Below are positions 1 through 7,950 of a stretch of DNA of 54,338 nucleotides, piece after piece; positions within the stretch are counted from its first letter, which is position 1; every line of letters starts with the position of its first letter. The stretch spans positions 1 through 54,338 of the forward strand of contig JBBQNJ010000026.1 of assembly GCA_038329845.1 (NCBI GenBank), read 5' to 3'. Below the pieces are notes generated by a model. That model was not told where the DNA came from. It made no database searches and was given only the letters and a program-made list of their open reading frames with translations. The DNA comes from JBBQNJ01 sp038329845. GTDB lineage: Bacteria; Planctomycetota; Phycisphaerae; Tepidisphaerales; Tepidisphaeraceae. Made by a program: the position numbers and the translations under genes.

Positions 1-178
1 TGCCGAAGGGGCGGTCGAGGAAGATTGTCAACGATCCGAACAGGTTCTTGATCGAATCCTGCGCCGCCAGCGAGACGGCCAAGCCGGCGATCCCCAAGCC
101 CGCCAGCCAGGCGGTGATGTCGGCACCGAAGACATTTTCGGGGGGCAAATAGGGGACGCTCCTTGTAACCTGATTCAC
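1..178 (-). CDS. MscS-type mechanosensitive channel, fragment (5' truncated, runs off the left edge)
   Basis: The minus strand encodes a run containing GADITAWLAGLGIAGLAVSL followed by AAQDSIKNLFGSLTIFLDRP. This is the pore-lining TM3 helix and the start of the beta domain of small-conductance mechanosensitive channels, which release solutes through the inner membrane on hypo-osmotic shock. The gene continues beyond base 1. What is odd is the upstream side: the frame closes at a TAA at 188-190, so the membrane helices that precede the pore helix in the family are missing. Possible starts are GTG at 178 or TTG at 148; the latter has AAGGAG (159-164) ten bases upstream. Either the gene is a decayed or truncated copy, or this is a pore-only variant. 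The fragment identity is firm, the intactness is not. Confidence 0.7.
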   Translation of the reverse strand, partial: MNQVTRSVPYLPPENVFGADITAWLAGLGIAGLAVSLAAQDSIKNLFGSLTIFLDRPFG

Positions 179-416
179 CCTATCGGCTTACATCGTATTT
201 GTGTCACAAAAGATGCGACCGCTGCGATTATCCCCTCACGCGGCGGTGCGTGAGAATCCGCCGATGGGGACCCGGGCGGCACTCGCCTTGCCAAAGGGGG
301 CTTGGGAATTGGTGAGTTGCAGGCCCGCGCCGGCCGGAATGATTCGCCGCTGGCCCTGCGCCGCCGCGTCGAGCCGGCGGCACCGGTGCTGCGCGATCTG
401 TGATTTATGCCTGCGA
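179..416. other. intergenic stretch without a supported gene
   Basis: I see no convincing reading frame, repeat or terminator between the MscS fragment and the end of the glycerol-1-phosphate dehydrogenase gene. Overlapping open frames here have arginine/alanine-rich compositions typical of GC-rich noncoding DNA. It may hold the decayed 5' part of the channel gene, but no channel-like peptide is recognisable. Confidence 0.4.
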
Positions 417-1781
417 TCACGCTTCCCAGTTGGATGGATCAACCGCCTGATCGACCAGGTAGTCGAACTGACCGATCTCCCGGGTGAGATCGAGAATCGT
501 GTATCGCCGGCGGATCGCCACGGCCTGCGAGAAGCTTTGCCGCAGCCGCTGGAAGGAGATGCCGATCTGCCGGGGATCAGCGGGTGCCCCGGCGTCGGTG
601 AGCATTCGGCGAAGCGCCCTCGACGGGATCAACTGCGCTTCGAGCCGATGTCGCAGCGCCGGCCAGGCCCCGCGCAGTCGAGTCAGCCGATCGCGCAGCA
701 TTTCCGGCGAGATCCACTTGGCCCGCGATTCCTCCAGCGCCTTTGTCCGCATCGCCTCGATGTCATAAAGCTTGCCGATCGTCGATTCCACCGACTCCCA
801 GTTCGGCCAGGAGCGCACACAGTCGTCGATGTTCAGACGATCGAGATCCAGCAGCAGCACCGCCTCGTAGAGCCGCGTCGAGGCGATCGAGCCGATGGCC
901 ACCTTGCTGCCGTGCGAAACGCTTGCCCCCTCGTGGGTATGCCGCTGCATGTCCCATAGGTGGCTGAACTGATGTTCAGCGCCCGAAGCGGGGCGTGAGC
1001 TGCGCGTGACCTGCATGGCCAGGCCGCTTTCCAGCAGCCCGCGCAGCAGATTCTCGATCGCGCCCGGCTCGCCGCGGCCGACCGCCGCCGGTTGATCCAG
1101 CCAGCGGCGCAGCGGCGTCTGAAGCATCCGCCAGGCCCGGTCGTCGATCGGGTCGATCCCCAGGGCATCGGCCAGAAGCCAATCCGCGCCGCAGGGAACT
1201 TTCGCCAGCAGATCGGCGTATCCGCTCGAGGCCATTGTCGCCGGCGCTTCGGCGATGACGGAAAGATCCGCGATGACGACCCGTGGTGCCGGGCAATCAA
1301 AGGTCTGCTTGGAGCCGTCTGCCGTGATCGAAGCGCCGAACGCGGTGTAGCCGTCCATCGACGCGGCGGTGGCGACGACCATGTAGCCGCGCCCGGCGCG
1401 ATACGCCGCGAGCTTCACAATGTCGTTGATCGAGCCGGACCCGACCGCCAGGGGAATCGCCCGCGGTGCGGCGCGGATCGCCGTCTCGGCGCGATCGACC
1501 GCCGCCATGTCGGCCGCCACGGCCGGCGATCCGGGAAAGACCAGCCTTGTCCGCGTCCGGTCCCCCGCCGGGGCGATCGGCAGGACCGCGGCGCTAAGTC
1601 CATGGCGTTCGGCGGCGGCGAGGGTGTTCTCATCGGCGACGATCAGTGCCGGGCAGTTGCCGAAATTCTGATGAAATGCCTCGGCAATCCGCGCAATCGC
1701 GCCCACGCCAAGCACGATCCGGGATGTCTCGGGACATAACCCCGCGGCTTGCGGCGGGTTTAATGACGGCGAATTCTTCAT
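417..1781 (-). CDS. araM: sn-glycerol-1-phosphate dehydrogenase (AraM/EgsA family)
   Basis: A 454-residue member of the iron-containing-alcohol-dehydrogenase-like superfamily. Family members reduce dihydroxyacetone phosphate to sn-glycerol-1-phosphate with NAD(P)H, using Zn or Ni. Visible features are the nucleotide-binding GSGSINDIVKLAA (about 115-127), the TAASMDGYTAFGASI block (138-152), and three likely metal ligands: D190 in GYADLLAK, H270 in GAEHQFSH and H290 in SHGSKVAIG. The ATG at 1781 is chosen because GGGAG lies six bases upstream; the frame stays open to 1994 but that extension is low-complexity Arg/Ala sequence. It is the last gene of a minus-strand run behind two bactofilins, 85 bases after the second. 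In Bacillus the homologue makes G1P for heptaprenylglyceryl phosphate; the product here is inferred. The C-terminal half (about 330-454) is less typical and longer than in short AraM proteins. Confidence 0.85.
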   Translation of the reverse strand: MKNSPSLNPPQAAGLCPETSRIVLGVGAIARIAEAFHQNFGNCPALIVADENTLAAAERHGLSAAVLPIAPAGDRTRTRLVFPGSPAVAADMAAVDRAETAIRAAPRAIPLAVGSGSINDIVKLAAYRAGRGYMVVATAASMDGYTAFGASITADGSKQTFDCPAPRVVIADLSVIAEAPATMASSGYADLLAKVPCGADWLLADALGIDPIDDRAWRMLQTPLRRWLDQPAAVGRGEPGAIENLLRGLLESGLAMQVTRSSRPASGAEHQFSHLWDMQRHTHEGASVSHGSKVAIGSIASTRLYEAVLLLDLDRLNIDDCVRSWPNWESVESTIGKLYDIEAMRTKALEESRAKWISPEMLRDRLTRLRGAWPALRHRLEAQLIPSRALRRMLTDAGAPADPRQIGISFQRLRQSFSQAVAIRRRYTILDLTREIGQFDYLVDQAVDPSNWEA

Positions 1782-1866
1782 GGCCGCTCCCAGAATAGTT
1801 CGAACCGACCGGCGTTGGCGGCGGGATCCGACCAAAACCGCGGAACGATCCGATCGTCGCGGGCGA

Positions 1867-2280
1867 TCACGCCGCCGACGGGGTCGGGCCGATCCGGTAA
1901 TCGCCTTCGAGCACCGCGCCCAGGCCGACGGCGAGGCTCGGGGCGGTAACACTGCCGCGGATTTCCGCGTCGGGGCCGACCAGCACCGGGCCACGGCTGA
2001 CGATATCCCCTTTCACGCGCCCGCGGACGATCAGCCCGCCGCAGAGAATCCGGTCGGTTACGACGTTACCTTTTTTCTCAATGGTGATCGTCGAGCAGGT
2101 CTCGATGACCCGCCGAGCTTGATACTCCTTGATCCGGATTTCTTCCAGGCGCAGCGGCTTGTTGCAGAACTTGCAGGTGACGGTCATGGCGCGGCGGCCG
2201 ACCTCCTGCGATTTCTCGCAGTGCAGGCAGACGATCATCTGCCGATCGTCGGAGGATGAGGCGCGGTCGCCGAAAGCCAT
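1867..2280 (-). CDS. bactofilin with N-terminal zinc ribbon
   Basis: A 137-residue protein. Residues 18-39 carry CLHC and CKFC, a C-x2-C...C-x2-C zinc-ribbon arrangement (C18, C21, C36, C39). From about residue 70 the sequence becomes the glycine- and valine-rich right-handed beta-helix repeat of bactofilins (polymer-forming cytoskeletal proteins): DRILCGGLIVRGRVKGDIVS followed by further six-residue turns. Bactofilins assemble without nucleotide into filaments that scaffold cell-wall or polar structures. It lies 65 bases downstream of a classical bactofilin in the same direction, so co-transcription and co-polymerisation are likely. The start is uncertain: ATG 2280 lacks a clear ribosome site and ATG 2238 (before IVCLHC) is an alternative. 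The appended ribbon suggests a regulatory or anchoring variant; that is inference. Confidence 0.8.
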   Translation of the reverse strand: MAFGDRASSSDDRQMIVCLHCEKSQEVGRRAMTVTCKFCNKPLRLEEIRIKEYQARRVIETCSTITIEKKGNVVTDRILCGGLIVRGRVKGDIVSRGPVLVGPDAEIRGSVTAPSLAVGLGAVLEGDYRIGPTPSAA

Positions 2281-2345
2281 CGGTCACAGACACCGGCGCC
2301 GATCGGCACCGATCCATTTCGCATCCGCGAATCGAGCGGCGGTGA

Positions 2346-2786
2346 TTACTTGGGCTGAAGAGGCGGAACGTTCAATCCCCCCGGGCGCGCGGCACCGGCC
2401 GCGGCGGCGGCGGCGGCGGCATTGCCGGCCGGGCGGTTCTTCACCGCGTCGGGACCGACGCTCACATGACCGGTGAAGATCGCCCCTTCGTCGACCACGA
2501 GCTTGCTGGCCCGCAGATCGCCTTCATAGCGGGCGCTCTGCTTCATCTCGACGCGGTCATTGGCGCTGAGATTGCCCTTGACTTCGCCCTCGACGACGAT
2601 GGCGCCGGCCTCGACATCGGCCATCAATTTGGCCTCGCGAGAGATGTGCAGCCGCCCGGGCGAGTTGATCTTGCCTTCAAATCGGCCATGCAGGCGCATT
2701 CCTTTTTCAAAGGTCAACTCGCCCTTAAAGACGGCATCGGGGCCAAGAACGGTGGGGGTATCGTTGCTGATGGGGGTTTCAGCCAT
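2346..2786 (-). CDS. bactofilin (polymer-forming cytoskeletal protein)
   Basis: A 146-residue bactofilin: a short disordered N-terminus, a beta-helix core from about residue 18 (VFKGELTFEKGMRLHGRFEG) to about 115, and an alanine/proline-rich tail (residues 122-146) with an eight-alanine run. The pattern G-x-hydrophobic in six-residue steps is the family hallmark. The ATG at 2786 is preceded by AGGAGG with nine bases of spacing, making this the likely first cistron of the minus-strand run bactofilin, zinc-ribbon bactofilin, araM. Probable role: a membrane-associated or cytosolic scaffold filament. The polyalanine tract is encoded by a GCC/GGC-rich repeat at about 2396-2425 and may vary in length. 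Confidence 0.88.
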   Translation of the reverse strand: MAETPISNDTPTVLGPDAVFKGELTFEKGMRLHGRFEGKINSPGRLHISREAKLMADVEAGAIVVEGEVKGNLSANDRVEMKQSARYEGDLRASKLVVDEGAIFTGHVSVGPDAVKNRPAGNAAAAAAAAGAARPGGLNVPPLQPK

Positions 2787-2938
2787 GGGGATGCGCCTCC
2801 TGTGCGCGGGACCGAGGTAAGGGGTTGGAAAAATCCGCTCGCCTCGAGCCGTCGCCCGGGCGAGAAGATCGGATTATACGCGCCTCGGCGCTCCGGGCAA
2901 TTTCGCGCCATGCCCGCGCGAACTCGCATAATGATTTT

Positions 2939-2966
2939 TTAACCGCGAAGCGGCGAAGCCGCGAAG
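2939..2966. repeat. GCGAAG-type dispersed repeat, copy 1
   Basis: The sequence AACCGCGAAGCGGCGAAGCC continues with another GCGAAG, so GCGAAG or GGCGAAG recurs every eight or nine bases. An inverted copy of the same motif series (CTTCGCGCCTTCGCCCCTTC) is at 8263-8292. Both lie in intergenic DNA. Confidence 0.6.
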
Positions 2967-2995
2967 AGATAGCTGATTTTCGTGGCCGCCGCGGC

Positions 2996-3070
2996 GCGGC
3001 TCCCTTCGCGGGCAAGGGCGATTCGCCATCACCAGAGCGGCTCCCTCCGCGGGCAAGGCGATTCGCCATC
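2996..3070. repeat. tandem direct repeat, two copies of about 34 bp
   Basis: Copy 1 (2996-3030) and copy 2 (3037-3070) both read GCGGCTCCCT, then YCGCGGGCAAGG, then GCGATTCGCCATC, with one substitution and one inserted base between them. Six unrelated bases separate the copies. No ORF uses this sequence. Confidence 0.75.
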
Positions 3071-3191
3071 CCCGGAACGCAGCGCTGCATTTCTACGTCG
3101 CTCCTTCGTCCCTTGATGTTTAAGAATCTTCACTTCCGCCGAGCTTCGCCCGTGCGGGTACAATCCTGTCTGCGTACGACATTCTCGCCAG

Positions 3192-3303
3192 GAGGCTCTT
3201 GCCTCTCGCTCGGCCGAAGCTACTCTCAACTGGTACGCGAGCTGTCTCGAAGGGAAAACGGGAAGGACATTCCTGTCTTGCTCGAGGCGCGGCCATTCCT
3301 GGC
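3192..3303. repeat. cluster of three mini-palindromes
   Basis: GAGGC-TCTT-GCCTC at 3192-3205, GACA-TTCC-TGTC at 3266-3277 and GCCA-TTCC-TGGC at 3292-3303. The last two share the TTCC centre but have different, compensating stems. A comparable element, GCAGGCA-GGA-TGCCTGC, lies at 22350-22366 (GGA, near the reverse complement of the TTCC centre). Confidence 0.6.
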
Positions 3304-3435
3304 ACGCTCTGCCAGACGACCTGTCGCCAGCGCTAGTGGCGAAGGGGCGGCCGCGATCAACGACGCCGCGAAGCGATGTATGTCGCTTTACCAGGCTGAC
3401 TGCCACGAGGCAACGCCTGCTTAGAAAGAAAAACG

Positions 3436-4626
3436 ATGAAGATCGTGGATATACGAGTGCGGTGCGTGGCGATCCCGCTCAATGCTCAGTTACGGCACAA
3501 CACCGGCGTACACCCGGGCTATTTCCTCCGGACTATTCTCGAAATCATTACCGATGAGGGCGTCGTCGGACTGGGCGAAGTGGGCGGCGGCGATCAGCGA
3601 GGCGCGCTGACCAAGCTCAAGCCGCGCATTGTCGGTATGGACCCGTTCCATTTGGAGCTGATCAAGCTGAAGGTGCTTCGGAGCATTTACTACCTCTCCA
3701 ATTCGCGCCTTTACGCCGCCATCGAGATGGCGTGCCTGGACATCCAGGGCAAGTGCTTGGCGCGGCCGATGAGCGACCTGATTGGCGGTCGGGTGCGCGA
3801 GCGCATCCCGATGATCGCGTATCTGTTCTGGCGCTACGATCGCCCGGGAGGCGGGGATGACAGGTGTGCTGAGGATTTGGCCGATCTCTGTGAGCAACTC
3901 CACAACGACTTGGGCGTTACGGCGATGAAACTCAAGGGCGGGGTGATGGACCCGATGGAGGAAGTGCGGGTCATGGAACTGTGCCGCAAGAACCTCGGGC
4001 CCGCGTTCGGCCTGCGAATTGATCCCAATGGGACATGGAGCGTTCCCACTGCCGTGCGCGTGGGCAAACGCCTGGAGGGCCTGGACCTTGAGTATTTTGA
4101 AGACCCGGCGTGGGGGCTGGAAGGCAATGCGGCGGTGCGAAAGCAGATTCGCATCCCGATTGCCACCAACATGTATCCGGCCAGGTTCGACGATCTCGGT
4201 CCGGCCATAAAGCTTGGCGCGGTGGACATCGTGCTTACCGACCTGCACTACTGGGAAGGCCCGCGCGGGGTGAAGGACCTGTGTGCGGTGTGCAACACCT
4301 TCGGCATGGGCATCGCCATGCACTCGGGTGCCGAGTTCGGCATCGAACTGGCGGCCATGTTGCAAACCGCTTCGACGATCCCGCAAATGACCTACGCCGG
4401 CGACGCCCACTATCATTACCTCACCGACGACATTATCGAGGGCGGCTTGATGAAGTACGAGAACGGCTGTATCCGCGTGCCCACCGGACCTGGGTTGGGG
4501 GTAACGCTCGATGAAGAGAAGATGAAGAGGTACGAGCGATATTACGAGGAGAAGGGCGACTACTACGCCCGTTTCCATGAGGATCCCCGCCGGCCGGAGT
4601 GGTTCCCGGTCGTTGGCGGGATCTGA
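3436..4626 (+). CDS. enolase-superfamily dehydratase, glucarate-dehydratase-like
   Basis: A 396-residue mandelate-racemase/muconate-lactonizing-type enzyme. An N-terminal capping domain (1-125) is followed by the TIM barrel. The catalytic K-x-K is AMKLKGG (K165, K167). Metal ligands are D196 (RIDPNG), E222 (EYFEDPAW) and N245 (IATNMY). The His-Asp pair is D269 (LTDLHYW) and H296 (MHSGAEFG). An Asn at the third metal position is characteristic of the glucarate dehydratase subgroup, which removes water from a sugar diacid to give a 5-keto-4-deoxy acid. It opens a plus-strand cluster with a xylanase and other sugar genes, suggesting breakdown of uronate-bearing hemicellulose. The exact substrate cannot be read from sequence; other acid-sugar dehydratases share this residue set. 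Confidence 0.8.
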   Translation: MKIVDIRVRCVAIPLNAQLRHNTGVHPGYFLRTILEIITDEGVVGLGEVGGGDQRGALTKLKPRIVGMDPFHLELIKLKVLRSIYYLSNSRLYAAIEMACLDIQGKCLARPMSDLIGGRVRERIPMIAYLFWRYDRPGGGDDRCAEDLADLCEQLHNDLGVTAMKLKGGVMDPMEEVRVMELCRKNLGPAFGLRIDPNGTWSVPTAVRVGKRLEGLDLEYFEDPAWGLEGNAAVRKQIRIPIATNMYPARFDDLGPAIKLGAVDIVLTDLHYWEGPRGVKDLCAVCNTFGMGIAMHSGAEFGIELAAMLQTASTIPQMTYAGDAHYHYLTDDIIEGGLMKYENGCIRVPTGPGLGVTLDEEKMKRYERYYEEKGDYYARFHEDPRRPEWFPVVGGI

Positions 4627-4731
4627 TTGAACCGCCATGAAAGTCGACGGAGACATGGCCCGACAAGCTCGGATGCCCAGCCAGCAGGGGTTCATGGCAG
4701 GACATATCCGCCCATGACAGCAGGAGCGATG

Positions 4732-6045
4732 ATGTCTGCAATCTACGAGTCCCTCTGGAATGATGCCGAGGCCGGCATTACCGAGGGCATCGAGAAGAAT
4801 CGCAAGTCAGAGGTGACGTTGCGGGTGGAGGACGTGGCCGGATGCGCCATGCCCGGCGCCAAGGTCTTCATCGAGCAGATCAGCTCGGAGTTTCTCTTTG
4901 GCGCCAACGCCTTCATGCTTGGGGGCTACCCGACCGCCGAGCTGAACCAACGCTATGAAGACGCATTCGTGAACTTGTTCAACTCCGCCACCATCCCCTT
5001 CTACTGGCGGGATCTCGAACCCGAGCCGGGGAAACTGCGATTCGAAGAAGGCAGCCGGGCGATCGTCCGCCGCCCGCCGCCCGACCGCGTCGTCGCCTTT
5101 TGTGAAAAGCAGGGTCTGAGCAGCGTCGGGCACCCGCTGGTGTGGGATTTTATCCGGTGGTCAGTTCCCGATTGGCTCTCCGGCAACCCGGCCGAAAGCG
5201 CGCCCCTCTGGGAGAAGCGCGTGGCTGAGATCGCGCAGCGCTACGGCAATCGCATCCAGCGATGGGATGTCGTGAATGAAGTACTCACGACATCCAGCCG
5301 GCTAGCCAAGAACTTGAGCAAGCCAATGCCGAACAACTACGCCCGCCTCGCCTTCGCGTGGGCCGAAAAATACCTTCCGGCGCGGGCGTTCCTCATGATC
5401 AACGAAACCACGGCCTGCTGGGGCGGCGAAGCCCAAGCGTATGCTCGGTTGATCCGGAGTCTGTTGGCCGATGATGCCCGCATTTCCGGCATCGGTATGC
5501 AATTCCACCTTTTCAGCGATGCGGAAAATCGTCAGGTACTCGCCGGCGAGCGGTTCCGTCCCGCTGATCTACTGGAGGCGCTGGATACCCTCGCATCGTT
5601 GCATCGCCCAATTCATATCAGCGAGATCACCCTCACCTCCCTCGAAGACGATGCGAACGGACGGACAGCGCAAGCCACCATGGCCCGCAATTTCTATCGC
5701 CTGTGGTTCAGCCACCCGGCCGTTCATGCCATTACCTGGTGGAACTTTCCCGACGGCGGCGCGGTTCAGGGCGAAGACAAAGTGGCTTCGGGCTTGATCA
5801 ACCGGGCGATGGAGCCCAAGGCCGCCTATCTCGCCCTGCAGAAGCTCATCAGGCAGGAGTGGCGCACACAACTGAGTGCCGACACCGACAGCCACGGGAC
5901 CGTCACCTTCCGCGGTTTCCACGGCCACTACCGTGCCCGGATCCAGAGCGATGGCCGCACCCAAACCGCGTCCTTTGCGATCCACTCCCATCAGACCCGC
6001 GCGGACATCGTCCACCTCCGCCTAGTCGAGGAGTGCGCGCCATGA
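4732..6045 (+). CDS. GH10 family endo-beta-1,4-xylanase-like glycoside hydrolase
   Basis: A 437-residue protein with GH10 hallmarks: HPLVW (134-138), the acid/base glutamate E183 in WDVVNEV, and the nucleophile E298 in IHISEITLTS, followed by ITWWNFPDG near residue 345. GH10 enzymes cleave internal xylan bonds with retention. The ATG at 4732 is chosen because AGGAG (4722-4726) is five bases upstream; the frame is open back to 4627 with TTG and ATG alternatives, but that segment looks noncoding. There is no signal peptide or carbohydrate-binding module, so the enzyme probably acts on imported oligosaccharides in the cytoplasm. Residues 25-55 form a short N-terminal beta domain before the barrel. 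Its stop overlaps the next start (ATGA at 6042-6045). Confidence 0.85.
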   Translation: MSAIYESLWNDAEAGITEGIEKNRKSEVTLRVEDVAGCAMPGAKVFIEQISSEFLFGANAFMLGGYPTAELNQRYEDAFVNLFNSATIPFYWRDLEPEPGKLRFEEGSRAIVRRPPPDRVVAFCEKQGLSSVGHPLVWDFIRWSVPDWLSGNPAESAPLWEKRVAEIAQRYGNRIQRWDVVNEVLTTSSRLAKNLSKPMPNNYARLAFAWAEKYLPARAFLMINETTACWGGEAQAYARLIRSLLADDARISGIGMQFHLFSDAENRQVLAGERFRPADLLEALDTLASLHRPIHISEITLTSLEDDANGRTAQATMARNFYRLWFSHPAVHAITWWNFPDGGAVQGEDKVASGLINRAMEPKAAYLALQKLIRQEWRTQLSADTDSHGTVTFRGFHGHYRARIQSDGRTQTASFAIHSHQTRADIVHLRLVEECAP

Positions 6046-6161
6046 CTGGCGTCGAACGCACTCTGGCGGTGAGTGAGTCTAAGCGGTTTGATCGCGTGCC
6101 GCTGGCCCTTATCGTCCACCTGCATCACCTGGCATCCCGTTGGAGTCTTTATAATGGCTGA
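6042..6161 (+). pseudogene. truncated UroD-family (methyltransferase-type) N-terminus, 39 codons
   Basis: A frame opening with the ATGA overlap of the xylanase stop encodes MTGVERTLAV, then KRFDRVPLALIV, and stops after 39 residues. This matches the usual N-terminus of uroporphyrinogen-decarboxylase-like proteins (roughly MTxRERVLAALxxxxPDRVPL), which normally run to about 350 residues. Nothing of the remaining barrel is visible: the frame ends eight bases inside the following hydrolase gene. The simplest reading is a deletion that removed almost all of a UroD-like gene from the cluster and left its translationally coupled head. A short coupling peptide that resembles the family by chance is the alternative. 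Confidence 0.5.
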
Positions 6162-7176
6162 TAACGTTCTCCCGATTCACCGTGGCATGACTTTTGGCTT
6201 CTACGCCCGTAACGGCTATTACGGCTCAGAGCAGGCGCGGCGCGAAGTGGATCGCATGAGTACCCTCAACATCCAGTGGGTTTGCTTGGTGGCAACAGTG
6301 ATGCAAGAGACCTTCGCCAGCGGACGGCAATTCCGCGACTTCAAGATGACGCCGGCCGACGATGAGCTGCGCGACATCATCGACTACATCCACAGCAAAG
6401 GGATGAAAGTGCAACTTCGCCCCATGCTGGAATGCTGGGACGGCACACAGCGATGTCACATCACCTTCCCCGGTGATGCCGAGATCATTCCTGGCAAACC
6501 GATCACGCACTGCAAACGTTGGTTCCAGAGCATGACCGACCGCACGCTTCATTACGCTCGCCTCGCCACTCGCGGCGGGTGCGAGGCCTATGGTCTCGAT
6601 AGCGAGATCGACCACATCGTACACTTCAACGCGCAATGGAAAGAGGTCGTCAAAGTCGCTCGCGGCGTCTTTTCGGGCCACCTCACTTCCAGTCACACCG
6701 GCGCTGCCAACTTCCTCAAGCAACTCGAGCGTCGAGATCACTGGTGGTTTGACCTCGATTCCCTGGGCAACAGTTTCTACACGCCGGCGGCGAAGAAGGC
6801 GGGCGAAACAATGGAGCAGATGATGGAGAACCTGCGGGAGCCCCTGGAATACCATCGCAGAATCGCCGCCGCGTATGGCAAGCCCTACTACTTCGGCGAA
6901 TGCGGCTGCTGCGCCTCCGCGGGTGCCACCACGCTTCCCTACTACTGGAACACTCCCGGCGGCTACGACGGACAAGAACAGGCCCATTACCTGGAAGCGG
7001 TTCTCCGCACTTTCTGGAATGAGCCTTGGTGGATGGGGATATACTGGTGGAAATGGGATGAGCAGAACGATCGCCCGCAGTTCCGCGACGACCCGTGCGG
7101 CGACAAGGGCTTCACCCTCTGGGGCAAGCCGGCGGCCGAAGTGCTTAAAGCGTGGTACGGGCGCACGGACCGATGA
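6154..7176 (+). CDS. GH113-like TIM-barrel glycoside hydrolase
   Basis: A 340-residue protein with the layout of small clan GH-A hydrolases related to GH113 mannanases: RGMTFGFYARNGYY at the start, alternating strands such as VQLRPMLECWDG (87-97), a candidate acid/base glutamate E151 in GLDSEIDH, and a candidate nucleophile E248 in YYFGECGCC, then a tryptophan-rich MGIYWWKWDE. GGAG eight bases upstream of the ATG supports the start. No signal peptide is present. It follows the xylanase directly, so it likely cuts a hemicellulose-derived oligosaccharide inside the cell. Family placement rests on fold-level motifs; substrate is unknown. Confidence 0.6.
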   Translation: MADNVLPIHRGMTFGFYARNGYYGSEQARREVDRMSTLNIQWVCLVATVMQETFASGRQFRDFKMTPADDELRDIIDYIHSKGMKVQLRPMLECWDGTQRCHITFPGDAEIIPGKPITHCKRWFQSMTDRTLHYARLATRGGCEAYGLDSEIDHIVHFNAQWKEVVKVARGVFSGHLTSSHTGAANFLKQLERRDHWWFDLDSLGNSFYTPAAKKAGETMEQMMENLREPLEYHRRIAAAYGKPYYFGECGCCASAGATTLPYYWNTPGGYDGQEQAHYLEAVLRTFWNEPWWMGIYWWKWDEQNDRPQFRDDPCGDKGFTLWGKPAAEVLKAWYGRTDR

Positions 7177-7197
7177 AACTCGGCCATTGGATTTGCG

Positions 7198-7950
7198 ATG
7201 AACAGAGCCTTCGATCTCACCGGACGAGTTGCATTAGTGACCGGCGCAAGCCGCGGCATCGGCCGAGCCATCGCCTTAGAGCTGGGCGAAGCTGGGGCCG
7301 CGGTGGCCGTCCACTATGCCGGCCAAGCCGAAGCGGCCGCCGACACCGCCTCCCGGATTGCCCGCTCGTGTATCGTGCAGGCGAATCTCGCCGAAGCCGA
7401 CGCACCGGAGCGGATTCTCGCCCGGACGCATCAAGAGCTCGGCGACCCGGACATCATCGTCGCCAACGCCTCTGTCCAGTACCGCCGAAACTGGGATCAG
7501 TACAACCCCGGCGAGTTCGACGATCAGATCAATGTCAACCTGCGTTCGGTGATGCGGCTGGTCCAACTCGCGGTCCCCGCCATGAGCGCCCGCAAATGGG
7601 GCCGCATTCTCACCATCGGCAGCGTGCAGCAACATCGCCCGCACCCGCAGATGCTCACCTACGCCGCCACCAAGGCGGCGATTGAGAACCTCTGTCGCAA
7701 TTTGGCGAAGCAACTGGGCATCCACGGCATCACGGTGAACAACCTCGCTCCGGGCGTCATCCTCACCGACCGCAACCGCCCCATTTTGGAAAATCCCGAT
7801 TATGCCCGGCAGTTGAAAGAGGCAATTCCGCTGCGCGACTTCGGCAGGCCCGAGGACTGCGCCGGCGCCGCATTGCTGCTATGCAGTGACGCGGGCCGCT
7901 ACATCACCGGCATCGATCTGCTGGTGGACGGAGGCCTGCGGCTACCCTGA
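7198..7950 (+). CDS. short-chain dehydrogenase/reductase
   Basis: A 250-residue classical SDR: NAD(P)-binding TGASRGIG (15-22), catalytic S142, Y155 and K159 (YAATKAA), and the C-terminal TGIDLLVDGGLRLP. The usual NNAG structural motif reads ANASV (89-93), a moderate departure. R19 after TGAS is common in NADP-preferring members. It lies 21 bases after the GH113-like gene and is the last gene of the carbohydrate cluster; a sugar-alcohol, sugar-acid or keto-deoxy-sugar oxidoreductase role is likely. The substrate cannot be deduced. Confidence 0.85.
   Translation: MNRAFDLTGRVALVTGASRGIGRAIALELGEAGAAVAVHYAGQAEAAADTASRIARSCIVQANLAEADAPERILARTHQELGDPDIIVANASVQYRRNWDQYNPGEFDDQINVNLRSVMRLVQLAVPAMSARKWGRILTIGSVQQHRPHPQMLTYAATKAAIENLCRNLAKQLGIHGITVNNLAPGVILTDRNRPILENPDYARQLKEAIPLRDFGRPEDCAGAALLLCSDAGRYITGIDLLVDGGLRLP

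Larger units (their letters stand above)
2787..3435. other. 649-base intergenic region rich in short repeats
   Basis: No supported gene. It separates the minus-strand bactofilin operon from the plus-strand carbohydrate cluster, so it should hold promoters for both directions. It contains a GCGAAG-type repeat at 2939-2966, a two-copy direct repeat at 2996-3070 and three tiny hairpins at 3192-3205, 3266-3277 and 3292-3303. Confidence 0.6.

Noticed and set aside
1782..1994. Upstream extension of the glycerol-1-phosphate dehydrogenase frame
   Set aside because: It overlaps the neighbouring bactofilin gene in another frame, is Arg/Ala/Ser-rich without structure, and the ATG at 1781 has its own ribosome site.
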